DNA of 64,000 nt from an uncultured Alistipes sp. GTDB lineage: Bacteria > Bacteroidota > Bacteroidia > Bacteroidales > Rikenellaceae. The notes under the pieces are model-generated. The model had not been told where the DNA came from. It did no database searches and saw only the letters and a list, made by a program, of their open reading frames with translations. How positions within the stretch are numbered: the first letter of the stretch is position 1; the number at the start of each line of letters is the position of its first letter. This document shows, piece after piece, positions 45,184 through 53,804 of this stretch. The DNA is taken from positions 62,001-126,000 of the forward strand of contig NZ_CAJTXD010000002.1 of assembly GCF_910580175.1 (NCBI RefSeq), given 5' to 3'. The position numbers and the translations under genes were made by a program.

Positions 45184-46122
45184 ATGGAAGAGGAGAAGTT
45201 GGGATACGATCCTTCGGAGTTCGAGGACGACGATTTCCGCGTTCCGGAATCCGGCGCCGCCAAGTCGATCCGCGGTTACCGCATCGTCATCATCATTCTT
45301 TCGGTAATTCTCGTGGCGCTTTCGGCGCTTTATTTCAGCATCCATCGCCAGCAGATGCTCGACAACCGGCTTTTGCAGGCCGACCGCGATTCGATCCAGA
45401 GCGATCTGGGCCGTCTGATGACCGATTTCGACAACCTGCAAATTACCAACGACACCATCTCCGCCAGTTTGTCGTTCGAGCGGGGGCGGGCCGATTCGTT
45501 GATGGCTCGGCTCAAGCAGGAGCGTTCGTGGAGCCTGGCCAAGATCAAGCAGTACGAGAAGGAGGTCGGGACGTTGCGTTCGATCATGCGCGGTTACATC
45601 AAGCAGATCGATTCGCTCAATACGCTCAATAAGCAGTTGATCCAGGAGAACGTCTCGTTCCGCAAGGAGATTTCGTCCGCCAATCTGCGCGCCGACATGG
45701 CCGAGGAGAAGGCCGCCGAGTTGGATAACAAGGTGCGCGTCGGTTCGGTCATCCGCGCCCGCGACATCATCATGACAGGTCTCAACAGCAAGAGCAAGCC
45801 TGTGTCGCGCGTCCGGAACGCTGCGCGGCTGCGTGTCGATTTCATTCTCTCGGCCAACGACTTGGCTGCTCCCGGCGAGAAAGCCATCTACGTCCGCATC
45901 ACTTCGCCCGACGGTTATGTGCTCACGACCGAGACCACACCTACGTTCGAGTTCGAGGGCGAGCGGCTGCCTTATTCCGCCATGCGCGAGGTCGATTACC
46001 GCAACCAGGATCTGGAGGTCGGCATCTACTTCAACAGCAGCGGTTTTACCGCCGGCACCTACGGCATCCAGCTCTATTGCGAGGGGCGTTTGATCGGTTC
46101 GTCCGAGGTCGTCATGAAGTAG
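45184..46122 (+). CDS. Membrane-anchored coiled-coil protein of unknown function
   Basis: A 312-aa protein. The frame opens 171 bp earlier, but the ATG at 45184 (MEEEKLGYDPSEFEDDDF) lies after a clear promoter. There is an acidic cytoplasmic N-terminus, one membrane segment (about 32-52, IVIIILSVILVALSALYF), a long coiled coil (about 55-180, with many heptads such as LGRLMTDFDNLQITNDTISA), then a beta-rich C-terminal domain (about 200-312) ending EGRLIGSSEVVMK. Proteins of this plan are widespread in Bacteroidota without assigned function; some are annotated chromosome partitioning on coiled coil alone. It is followed 10 bp later by tsaC. Confidence 0.75.
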   Translation: MEEEKLGYDPSEFEDDDFRVPESGAAKSIRGYRIVIIILSVILVALSALYFSIHRQQMLDNRLLQADRDSIQSDLGRLMTDFDNLQITNDTISASLSFERGRADSLMARLKQERSWSLAKIKQYEKEVGTLRSIMRGYIKQIDSLNTLNKQLIQENVSFRKEISSANLRADMAEEKAAELDNKVRVGSVIRARDIIMTGLNSKSKPVSRVRNAARLRVDFILSANDLAAPGEKAIYVRITSPDGYVLTTETTPTFEFEGERLPYSAMREVDYRNQDLEVGIYFNSSGFTAGTYGIQLYCEGRLIGSSEVVMK

Positions 46123-46132
46123 CCTTTCCGTT

Positions 46133-46714
46133 ATGCAGCAGCAGAATGCCATGCAGCAGGAAGTCGCCGCCGCCGTGCAGGTTTTGCGCGGGGGCGGCGT
46201 CATCCTTTATCCCACCGATACGGTTTGGGGCCTGGGATGCGACGCGACCAACGCGGAGGCCGTGGCCAAAATCTACCGTCTTAAGCAGTCCGAGAATAAA
46301 AAGTCTATGTTGGTGTTGTGCGCTTCGGCCGACATGGTCGTGCGTTACGTCGACCGTGCGCCAGGTATCGCGTTCGAGGTCATGGAGTTGGCCACCAAGC
46401 CGTTGACTCTCGTTTTGCCCGGTGCCGTCGGCGTCGCTCCCAACCTCGTTCCCGACGAGGGTACGCTCGGCGTGCGGATTCCCGATCACGAGTTCTGCCG
46501 TCAGTTGCTCCGTGCTTTCGGCCGGCCTGTCGTCTCCACTTCCGCCAACCTCTCCGGGCAGCAGACGCCCGTCGGTTTGCAGGAGATCGCCCGCGAGGTG
46601 GTCGAAGGCGTCGATTTCGTCGTCAACCCGCGTTTCGAGGGCAAACCCACCCGCAAGGCTTCGTCGATCATTGCCTTCGGCGAGGGCGGCGAGGTCGAAA
46701 TCATCCGCGAGTGA
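46133..46714 (+). CDS. tsaC: Threonylcarbamoyl-AMP synthase (Sua5/YciO/YrdC family)
   Basis: A 193-aa YrdC-domain protein that makes threonylcarbamoyl-AMP from threonine, bicarbonate and ATP for t6A37 of tRNAs. Signature segments are GGGVILYPTDTVWGLGCDATN (about 20-40), KIYRLKQSENKKSMLVL and RPVVSTSANLSGQQTP (about 124-139). It lacks the C-terminal Sua5 domain, as in the short bacterial form. The stop overlaps the next ATG. It is essential in most bacteria. Confidence 0.92.
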   Translation: MQQQNAMQQEVAAAVQVLRGGGVILYPTDTVWGLGCDATNAEAVAKIYRLKQSENKKSMLVLCASADMVVRYVDRAPGIAFEVMELATKPLTLVLPGAVGVAPNLVPDEGTLGVRIPDHEFCRQLLRAFGRPVVSTSANLSGQQTPVGLQEIAREVVEGVDFVVNPRFEGKPTRKASSIIAFGEGGEVEIIRE

Positions 46715-47109
46715 TGGCCCGTACGCTCGAAACTCCCATCCAGAAGCGGTTCGCAGACATCGATCCGTTCCAGCACGTCAATAACGTCGCCCAGCAGAGT
46801 TATTTCGACGTCGGCAAGGTCGATTATTATCGGCAGGTGCTCGGCGCCGAGGTTTTGATGGGCGATCTGCGTATCGTCACTGCTTCCACTTCCACCTCCT
46901 ACCTCGGGCAGGTGCGTTTCTACGATGATGTTTGCGTCTCCACCACTTGCGAGAAGGTCGGCACCAAGAGCATCGTCCTTTTGCAGCGTTTGACCGTCGA
47001 CGGCGAGGTGCGTTCCGAGAGCCGGTCGGTCATGGTAGTCTTCGATTTCGCCGTGCAGGTCAGTCGTCCCGTGCCCGATGCGTGGCGCGAACGGTTGTTG
47101 GCTGAGTAG
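46714..47109 (+). CDS. 4HBT-family (hot-dog) acyl-CoA thioesterase
   Basis: A 131-aa hot-dog-fold protein whose ATG overlaps the tsaC stop (TGATGG). PIQKRFADIDPFQHVNNVAQQSYFD at the N-terminus contains the Asp/His/Asn catalytic region of the 4-hydroxybenzoyl-CoA thioesterase/YbgC type. The rest, with STSTSYLGQVRFYDDV, fits the beta-sheet. It hydrolyses acyl-CoA in the cytoplasm; the natural substrate is unknown. Length is normal for the family. Confidence 0.88.
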   Translation: MARTLETPIQKRFADIDPFQHVNNVAQQSYFDVGKVDYYRQVLGAEVLMGDLRIVTASTSTSYLGQVRFYDDVCVSTTCEKVGTKSIVLLQRLTVDGEVRSESRSVMVVFDFAVQVSRPVPDAWRERLLAE

Positions 47110-47137
47110 CGGCGTTTGGCGTTTGTTCGGGTTAGGT

Positions 47138-48064
47138 ATGGATAGCGGTAGGTTCAAAGGGCATGCGGCTTTGTGGGTCGCCAACATCGTCTGGGGATTG
47201 AATGCCCCGATTTGTAAAAGCGTCTTGATCTCCGGCGCCAATCCCGGAGGCGTCAACCCTTTCGCCTTGAGCGTCTATCGCATGGTGGGCGCCGCCTTGT
47301 TGTTTTGGACGGTCTCGTGTTTCCTGCCCCGCGAGCGGGTCGCGCCGCGCGATGTCGTCATGTTGCTTTTCGCGTCGGTGTTCGGCATCCAGCTCAACCA
47401 GATGCTTTTTTTGTGGGGGCTGTCGCTCACTTCGCCCATCGATTCGTCGATCATCGCCACGATCGTTCCCGTGTTGACCATGATCCTCGCCACCGTTTTT
47501 CTCCGTGAGCCGATTACCTGGTTGAAATCGGGCGGCGTCGCTTTGGGGTGTTTCGGGGCCTTGTTGTTGGTGTATGTCAGTCAGCACGGGGCAGGGCATA
47601 CGTCCAGCGTCGCCGGCGACGTGTTGTGCATCGTCAGTGCCATAAGTTACGCCGTCTACCTTACTGCTTTTCGCGATACCATCATCAAGTATTCGCCCGT
47701 TACCACCATGAAGTGGATGTTTCTCTTTGCTGCCGTAGTCGCCGTCGCCATCTATTTCCGGCCGTTGATGAGCGTCGATTATGCTGCCTTGGCGCCTGCC
47801 GCTTGGGCCGGCATCGGGTATGTCGTCGTCTGCTCCACGTTCGTTTCTTATCTCATGGTGCCGGTCGGACAGCGGTTTTTGCGGCCTACGGTCGTCTCCA
47901 TGTACAATTACGTGCAGCCCGTCGTCGCGGTCGTGTTTACTGTCGTCGTCGGGTTGGATTCGTTCGGTTTTACCAAGGCTGCGGCTGCGTTGTGCGTCTT
48001 CGCGGGTGTCTGGCTCGTTACCAAGTCCAAGTCGCGGGCGCAGCTGGAAAAGGAGAGACCATAG
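47138..48064 (+). CDS. DMT-superfamily (EamA) transporter
   Basis: A 308-aa inner-membrane protein with ten hydrophobic helices in two EamA repeats (about 8-140 and 155-295). Typical phrases are WGLNAPICKSVL near residue 19, SIIATIVPVLTMILATVFLREP (about 106) and SMYNYVQPVVAVVFTVVVG in the second repeat. The ATG at 47138 is preferred to the open frame 60 bp upstream. The substrate is unknown (amino acids, drugs or nucleotides in this superfamily). It follows the thioesterase gene by 28 bp. Confidence 0.87.
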   Translation: MDSGRFKGHAALWVANIVWGLNAPICKSVLISGANPGGVNPFALSVYRMVGAALLFWTVSCFLPRERVAPRDVVMLLFASVFGIQLNQMLFLWGLSLTSPIDSSIIATIVPVLTMILATVFLREPITWLKSGGVALGCFGALLLVYVSQHGAGHTSSVAGDVLCIVSAISYAVYLTAFRDTIIKYSPVTTMKWMFLFAAVVAVAIYFRPLMSVDYAALAPAAWAGIGYVVVCSTFVSYLMVPVGQRFLRPTVVSMYNYVQPVVAVVFTVVVGLDSFGFTKAAAALCVFAGVWLVTKSKSRAQLEKERP

Positions 48065-48231
48065 AGCTGCGTACTTTTTTCTGGGTAGGGCTTTCCGTGG
48101 GGTGGTTGCGGGGATGTTGCAAGGTTGCCGCAGGTTTTTCTGCGGGAGTTCGGCGGTCGTCTTTTTCGACTTCTTTTTGTTTTTCGGCGTGCGATTTGCT
48201 GTTCTTTCTGTGTTATTCAATACTTCGGATT

Positions 48232-48420
48232 ATGAAAGATTACAGCAAAAACGAGAACGCTTGTTCGTCCTGCGAGGAGAATTTCGAGCGCACGGTCGAC
48301 AAGTTGGTGCACGACGGCGAGGCACCTACGGCCAAGGAACACCGGGAAAAGGCCCGCGAAGTCGAGGAGGCTTACTCCCGACAGCCGGTCGGCAACTCCG
48401 GCAGCTCCTCCGGCAAGTAG
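48232..48420 (+). CDS. 62-aa hydrophilic protein with a CxxC motif
   Basis: MKDYSKNENACSSCEENF begins a 62-aa soluble protein. It has Cys11 and Cys14, a charged helical middle (TAKEHREKAREVEEAYS) and a Gly/Ser tail ending GNSGSSSGK. It has its own 167-bp upstream gap and a strong terminator 2 bp past its stop, which supports a real gene. The frame open upstream is probably a shadow. No family is recognised; metal or redox use of the CxxC is possible. Confidence 0.6.
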   Translation: MKDYSKNENACSSCEENFERTVDKLVHDGEAPTAKEHREKAREVEEAYSRQPVGNSGSSSGK

Positions 48421-48422
48421 CG

Positions 48423-48457
48423 AAAAGCCGGCGCCCAAGAGTGGGCGCCGGCTTTTT
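48423..48457. terminator. Bidirectional terminator between the CxxC gene and the dsbD-like gene
   Basis: A 15-bp perfect stem, AAAAGCCGGCGCCCA/TGGGCGCCGGCTTTT, with a 4-nt loop and T runs on both strands. Confidence 0.92.
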
Positions 48458-48545
48458 AATATGGTGCAGTGTCGGCGTTATGGTATACGGTGTTTTCGAT
48501 ACCGTCCGTCGGGCCGTTCTTCAATCAGGGGCGTGCGGCCGTTTC

Positions 48546-50573
48546 CTAATCCTGATTTTCAACGTTCTCGTACGCTTCCAGTCCGTTTTTCAGAAACGCT
48601 ACGAATCCGGCGACATCCAGATCATAGCCTCGCGGCGGCACCAGAACTTTTCCGTCGCGGCCTTGCAGGATATAGTAGGGCTGCGCGTTCACTCCGTAGG
48701 TTTTCCGGGCGTAATAGGAGTTGATTTTGCCCAGGCTTTTCAGCACTTTGCCCCCGTCGGTCGTTACCCAGTCGCTTGCGGGCAGTTGTTTCTTGTCATC
48801 CGAGTAGAGCGCCACGATCACATAGTCGTCGCGCAAGATTCGCAACACTTCCGGATCCGACCATACGCGCGATTCCATTTCGCGGCAGTTCACGCAGCCG
48901 TGCCCCGTGAAATCGATGAAAAGCGGTTTGCCGACCCGGGCTGCATAGGCTTCGGCTTCCGGCAGGTCGAAGAACCCCTCCAGACCGTGGGGCAGGTGCA
49001 GGAAGTCGGCATATTTGCGGTTGTGCGGCATTCCTGTTTCTCCCTGCGGGATGGCGGCGCCTGGGGAATTCATCACGAAATCCTGCGTCGTCAGCGGCGG
49101 CAGGTAGCCCGAGAGACCTTTGAGCGGTGCGCCCCACATCCCCGGAATCATGTAGACTACGAACGAGAAGACTGCGATGGCCAGCGCCAGCCGCCCTACG
49201 CCTATGCAGGGCAGGTCGTTGTCATGGGCGAACCGCAGTTTGCCCAGCAGGTAGAGACCCAGTAGCGAGAAGACCACGATCCAGATCGCCAGGTAGATTT
49301 CGCGGTCGAGCAGCCCCCAGTGGTAGGTCTGGTCGGCTACCGAGAGGAATTTGAACCCCAGGGCCAGTTCCACGAATCCGATGACCACTTTTACCGAGTT
49401 GAGCCAGCCGCCGCTCTTGGGCAGTTTTTTCAGCACCGACGGGAAAAGCGCAAAAAGCGTGAAGGGCAGGGCGAAAGCCACCGAGAACGCCAGCATCGTG
49501 ATGATCGGCGTCCAGAATTCGCCCGCCGTGGATTTGATGAGCACCGAGCCGACGATCGGCCCCGTGCAGGAGAACGACACCAGCACCAGCGTCAGCGCCA
49601 GGAAGAAGATGCCGCCCATACCTTTGGTGTCGGCCTTGGCGTCGGCCTTGTTGACCATCCACGAGGGCATCGTGATTTCGAAGGCTCCGAAGAACGATGC
49701 CGCAAAGAGCATGAAGACAAGGAAAAATACGATGTTCGGCAGCCAGTGCGTCGCCAGCCAGTTGAAGATGTCGGCTGTCACGGCATCGCCGCCAGCCGCC
49801 CGGGTAATGAGAATGATCGCCGCGATGGGCAGCGTGTAGAGCGCCACGATGAAGAGTCCGTAGAGCGCGGCCCGCAGACGTCCCAAGGCCGGGCCGCCTT
49901 CGCCTTTGAGGAAATACGAGACGGTCATCGGCACCATCGGAAAGACGCACGGGGTAAGCAGTGCTGCGAATCCCCACAGAACCGCTTCGACGATCAAGGC
50001 CCACATCCCCTTGCTGCCGGCCGCATCCTTTATGGGGGCAGAAGCGGCGGCGTTCGAGGTCGCGGAAAGTTCCGTGTCCTGCGTGGGGGCGGAGGGGGGA
50101 ATCTCCGCCGTGCGGAGCGTCTCTGCGGATTCTTCCGGTATTCCGATCGTCAGTCGCAGGTCGTCCGGCGGGGTGCATTGCGTGTCGGTGCAGAGCATCC
50201 ATTCCATCGTTGCCTCGACCGTTGCATGAGGAGCGGTCAGATGCACACGTTGCGCAAAGAGTGCCTTCCCTTCGATCGTGCCGATCTCCATGCCATAGGT
50301 CGCGTCATAGGCTCGGTGCGGTGCGGTAAGCAGTTCGACCCCGCCGTCGAGCGTTGCGCCGGCGCCCGGTGCGAACGTGATGGTCGTGGCATTCGGCCCG
50401 TCTTCGTAAGGCCCCATGTCGTACATGTGGTAGCGTGCCGGTATGGCTGCCTCCAGCACGATACGGTAGTTGTCGCCGCCGAGCGGTTCCACGCGGTGCG
50501 TCCATGCCACGTTTTGCCCCGATGCCGTCGCCGAGACCAGCATCGCCGTAAGTGCCAACAGAATTTTTCGCAT
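48546..50573 (-). CDS. dsbD: DsbD-like thiol:disulfide interchange protein
   Basis: A 675-aa protein with a signal peptide (about 1-19), an N-terminal periplasmic domain (about 20-180) with the CTDTQCTPP pair, and about eight membrane helices (about 190-475) including the CcdA-like TPCVFPMVPMTVSYF and VSFSCTGPIVGSVLI cysteines. A C-terminal thioredoxin domain has GHGCVNCREME, catalytic Cys560/Cys563. It carries electrons from cytoplasmic thioredoxin to periplasmic substrates. The N-terminal domain has the Bacteroidota form rather than the E. coli DsbD-alpha sequence. A single gene with its own promoter. Confidence 0.9.
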   Translation of the reverse strand: MRKILLALTAMLVSATASGQNVAWTHRVEPLGGDNYRIVLEAAIPARYHMYDMGPYEDGPNATTITFAPGAGATLDGGVELLTAPHRAYDATYGMEIGTIEGKALFAQRVHLTAPHATVEATMEWMLCTDTQCTPPDDLRLTIGIPEESAETLRTAEIPPSAPTQDTELSATSNAAASAPIKDAAGSKGMWALIVEAVLWGFAALLTPCVFPMVPMTVSYFLKGEGGPALGRLRAALYGLFIVALYTLPIAAIILITRAAGGDAVTADIFNWLATHWLPNIVFFLVFMLFAASFFGAFEITMPSWMVNKADAKADTKGMGGIFFLALTLVLVSFSCTGPIVGSVLIKSTAGEFWTPIITMLAFSVAFALPFTLFALFPSVLKKLPKSGGWLNSVKVVIGFVELALGFKFLSVADQTYHWGLLDREIYLAIWIVVFSLLGLYLLGKLRFAHDNDLPCIGVGRLALAIAVFSFVVYMIPGMWGAPLKGLSGYLPPLTTQDFVMNSPGAAIPQGETGMPHNRKYADFLHLPHGLEGFFDLPEAEAYAARVGKPLFIDFTGHGCVNCREMESRVWSDPEVLRILRDDYVIVALYSDDKKQLPASDWVTTDGGKVLKSLGKINSYYARKTYGVNAQPYYILQGRDGKVLVPPRGYDLDVAGFVAFLKNGLEAYENVENQD

Positions 50574-50598
50574 GATCGGTTATTTGGTTTTATACATG

Positions 50599-50606
50599 CA
50601 AAGATA
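50599..50606 (-). promoter_or_regulatory. -7 box for the dsbD-like gene
   Basis: TATCTTTG on the minus strand, 25 bp before the start codon. The -33 element is not clear. Confidence 0.55.
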
Positions 50607-50655
50607 ATGCTTATTTTTTTAGTTCCGAATTGTACATTCTCAGGGATGAATTCTC

Positions 50656-50663
50656 TATCTTTG
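50656..50663 (+). promoter_or_regulatory. -7 box for the GNAT-asmA-mutY operon
   Basis: TATCTTTG lies 28 bp before the GNAT ATG, with ATTG at 50631-50634 as a near -33 element 21 bp upstream. Confidence 0.6.
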
Positions 50664-50691
50664 TCGGGAAAAGCGAAGACATGTACGTCCC

Positions 50692-51129
50692 ATGGAAATT
50701 AGACGCATCCAGGAGATCACCGATGACATCGCCGCCGCCGTGGCGCAGCTCGTCCCGCAGCTCTCGCCGCGGTTGGCCGTTCCGACGCGCGAGGAGTTGC
50801 AGCGCGTGGCCGCAGCGTCTGGCGCGGCGTTCTTTACCGCATGGATGCAGGAGCGCATGGTGGGGATGTTGACTCTGGTCTGGTACGATGCCGTCTCGGG
50901 CCGCAAGGCCTGGATCGAGGATGTGGTGACCGACGGCGCAGCCCGGGGTTGCGGCGCCGGCACAGCGTTGGTCAGGGCCGCCTTGGCCTATGCCCGGCAG
51001 ATCGGTGTTTCGCAGGTGCAGCTCACTTCGTCGCCCGCACGTCAGGCGGCCCGGGCGCTCTATCGCAAAGAGGGATTCAGCGAGGCGGAGACGACGCTCT
51101 TCGTCCGAAAAACGGATAAGGAAAAATGA
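50692..51129 (+). CDS. GNAT-family N-acetyltransferase
   Basis: A 145-aa single-domain GNAT protein. The acetyl-CoA-binding motif A is at VVTDGAARGCGAGTALVRAAL (about residues 79-99, RxxGxG type), followed by AYARQIGVSQVQLTSS and ARALYRKEGFSEAETTLFV, the usual C-terminal block. The acceptor substrate is unknown. The stop overlaps the asmA start (ATGA), so it is translationally coupled to the next gene. The ATG at 50692 fits the promoter spacing. Confidence 0.9.
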   Translation: MEIRRIQEITDDIAAAVAQLVPQLSPRLAVPTREELQRVAAASGAAFFTAWMQERMVGMLTLVWYDAVSGRKAWIEDVVTDGAARGCGAGTALVRAALAYARQIGVSQVQLTSSPARQAARALYRKEGFSEAETTLFVRKTDKEK

Positions 51130-53801
51130 AGAAACTTTTGAAAGTCGCGGCCATCGTTGTGGCCGTCTTGTTGGTGGTGTTGATCGTGGCGCCGATGGCC
51201 CTGCGCGGCAAGGTCGCCGGCATCGTCAAACGCGAGGCCAACGCCATGTTGCGTGCCGAACTCGATTTCGAGAAGTTGGACATCAGTTTGCTGCGCCACT
51301 TCCCCCATGCTTCGGTCGATCTGAAAGGTCTCACGTTGATCGGCACGGAGCGTTTCGCGGGCGATACGATCGTGGCGGCGCGGCGCATTTCGGTGGTCGT
51401 CGATCTTTTGTCGCTTTTCAGCGATGAGGGTTTCGAGGTCACGAAAGTGATTCTTGCCGCACCCTCGGTGCATGCGCATAAGTTGGCCGACGGCGCTGTC
51501 AATTGGGATGTGATGAAGCCTTCCGAGGAGGAGGCGCCCCAGAAAGAGGAGATTCCCGACGGGGAGCCTTCGGCTTTCCGGTTGCGGATCCGCGATTTCC
51601 GCATCTCCGCCGCCGCGATCCGCTACGAGGACGATTCGACGCATATGTGTTTTTCGACCGCGCCGTTGTCCTTGCGCCTGCGGGGCGACATGGCGGCCGA
51701 CCGCACCGATCTTGCGCTGCGTTTCATGGCCCAGGGGATGCACTTCGTTTCGAACGGCGTGCCTTTGTTGAGCGGTGCCGAAGCCGAACTCAACGCCGTG
51801 ATCGCCGCCGATCTGGCTGCCCGTCGTTTCACGCTTACCGAGAATACGCTGCGGTTGAATGCCATCACGTTGTCGCTCGACGGTTGGGTCGAGTTGGGCG
51901 ACGAGGCGATGGACATGGACATGAGGGCCGGTTGCGACAAGGTGCTTTTCAAGGACGTGTTGTCGCTCATTCCGGCGTTCTATACCAAAGACTTCCGTCA
52001 TCTTCTGGCGTCGGGCGAGCTGGCGCTCTCGCTCTGGGCGCGGGGCAAGATGCAGGGTGCCGTGCTCCCGGCGTTCGAGTTGAAGGCCGACGTGCGCAAC
52101 GGCAGTTTCCAGTACTCCTCGTTGCCGAAGGCGGTTACGGACATCAACATCGCAGCCCGAATTGCCAATCCGGGCGGTACGATGGATAAGACGGAAGCCG
52201 ATCTGTCGAAATTCACGCTCAAGATGGCGGGCAATTCGCTGTCCGCTACGGCTTATGCCACGAATTTGACGAGCGATCCGAAATTCCGGGCGGCAGCGGC
52301 CGGCAAGGTCGACCTGGGAGCGGTCAAGGAGGTCTATCCGCTGGACAAGGATACCGAGTTGGACGGTGTGATTACTGCCGATGTGAAGCTTTCGGGCCGC
52401 ATGTCGGACATCGAAAAGCAGCGTTACGAGCGCCTGGGGGCTTCCGGTACGTTCGTCATCGAGCGTCTGGGCGTGACGCTCGATGATCTGCCGCCCGTGC
52501 ATATCAAGCGGGCCGCTGCAACGATCACGCCCCAGGCCATGACTCTGGGCGAGTTCGGCGTGACGGTCGGACGCAGCGACTTGGCGGCCAACGGCCAGCT
52601 GACCGATTACCTGGGTTATCTGTTGCGCGGCGACAAGTTGTCGGGACGGCTCTATGTGAGGTCGGAATTGCTCGATCTGAACGAGATCATGGCGGCGCTG
52701 CCGGCTTCCGACGAAGCAGGGGCGGCACCCGCCGAGGCGGCGGCTTCAGAGCCGATGCAGGCGATCGAAGTGCCCAAGAACCTCAATCTGTCGTTGAATA
52801 CCGACCTGCACGAAATTCTCTTCGACAAGATGACAATATCTGCGCTCACAGGCGAAATGCGCATGGCCGGCGGCACGCTCTCGCTCGAAAAGTTGGCGAT
52901 GCGTCTTTTCGGCGGCAAGGCTGCCGCTTCGGGCAGTTATTCGACTGCAAAAGATCCTCGTCATCCGGCGCTGCGGCTTTCGCTCGGACTGGCCGGTGCT
53001 TCGTTCTCGCAGACGTTCGAGCAGTTGGACATGGTGCGCCGATTGGTGCCGGTCTTCGCCAAGACGGGCGGCGATTACTCGCTGTCCATGGATATGTCGG
53101 CCCTTCTCGATCAGACCATGACGCCCGATCTGCATTCGGTCAATGCTTCGGGCGAAATCAAGTCGGCCAATATCCAGGTGCAGCGGATCGCGGCTTTCGA
53201 TGCCCTCGCCAAGGCGCTGGACAACGAAAAGTTGAGTAATATCGAGGCCAGGGACGTGGCCATCCGCTTCGCCATCCGCGACGGGCGTGTCGCCACGCAG
53301 CCTTTCGATCTGAAGGTCGCCGGCACCAACATTACCTTGAGCGGTACGACGGGTCTCGATCAGACCATCGACTATACAGCGCGCGTGGCCATGCCTTCTT
53401 CGGTAACGGGCGGCGTCGTGGAAACGCTCGATGTGAAGATCGGCGGTACGTTCTCCTCGCCTAAAATTACTTTGGGCGTCAGGGAGGCCGTCGAGCAGGC
53501 GGTCAAGAACATCGTCGACGGGCAGATCGAAAAGCTCACGGGCAGCGAGTCGCTTTCGGCCGAAATCGAGAAGCAGGCCGAAAATTTGCGCGCCGAGGCG
53601 CAGCGTGCGGGCCAGAAGTTGGTCGCCGCGGCACAGACGCAGCGCGACCGCCTGGTCGAGGAAGCGGCCAAGAAGGGGGCTTTGGCCAAGTTGGCCGCCC
53701 AGAAGGCCGGCGACAAGTTGGTCGAGGAGGCTGAGAAGCAGGCTGCCAACCTCGCGGCCGAAGCCGACAGACAGATCGAAAAACTTACTGCCGGAAAGTA
53801 A
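51126..53801 (+). CDS. AsmA-family envelope protein
   Basis: An 891-aa protein with an N-terminal membrane anchor (about 5-25, VAAIVVAVLLVVLIVAPMAL). The AsmA N-terminal domain follows (VKREANAMLRAELDFEKLDISLL, then HFPHASVDLKGLTL), a long beta-rich middle, and the AsmA_2-like C-terminal part. Residues about 790-891 form a highly charged, alanine-rich helix with repeats like AEKQAANLAAEADRQIEKL, longer than needed for the core fold. AsmA-like proteins are proposed bridges for lipid transport between membranes. It is coupled to GNAT upstream and mutY downstream (3 bp). Confidence 0.87.
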   Translation: MKKLLKVAAIVVAVLLVVLIVAPMALRGKVAGIVKREANAMLRAELDFEKLDISLLRHFPHASVDLKGLTLIGTERFAGDTIVAARRISVVVDLLSLFSDEGFEVTKVILAAPSVHAHKLADGAVNWDVMKPSEEEAPQKEEIPDGEPSAFRLRIRDFRISAAAIRYEDDSTHMCFSTAPLSLRLRGDMAADRTDLALRFMAQGMHFVSNGVPLLSGAEAELNAVIAADLAARRFTLTENTLRLNAITLSLDGWVELGDEAMDMDMRAGCDKVLFKDVLSLIPAFYTKDFRHLLASGELALSLWARGKMQGAVLPAFELKADVRNGSFQYSSLPKAVTDINIAARIANPGGTMDKTEADLSKFTLKMAGNSLSATAYATNLTSDPKFRAAAAGKVDLGAVKEVYPLDKDTELDGVITADVKLSGRMSDIEKQRYERLGASGTFVIERLGVTLDDLPPVHIKRAAATITPQAMTLGEFGVTVGRSDLAANGQLTDYLGYLLRGDKLSGRLYVRSELLDLNEIMAALPASDEAGAAPAEAAASEPMQAIEVPKNLNLSLNTDLHEILFDKMTISALTGEMRMAGGTLSLEKLAMRLFGGKAAASGSYSTAKDPRHPALRLSLGLAGASFSQTFEQLDMVRRLVPVFAKTGGDYSLSMDMSALLDQTMTPDLHSVNASGEIKSANIQVQRIAAFDALAKALDNEKLSNIEARDVAIRFAIRDGRVATQPFDLKVAGTNITLSGTTGLDQTIDYTARVAMPSSVTGGVVETLDVKIGGTFSSPKITLGVREAVEQAVKNIVDGQIEKLTGSESLSAEIEKQAENLRAEAQRAGQKLVAAAQTQRDRLVEEAAKKGALAKLAAQKAGDKLVEEAEKQAANLAAEADRQIEKLTAGK

Positions 53802-53804
53802 GGG

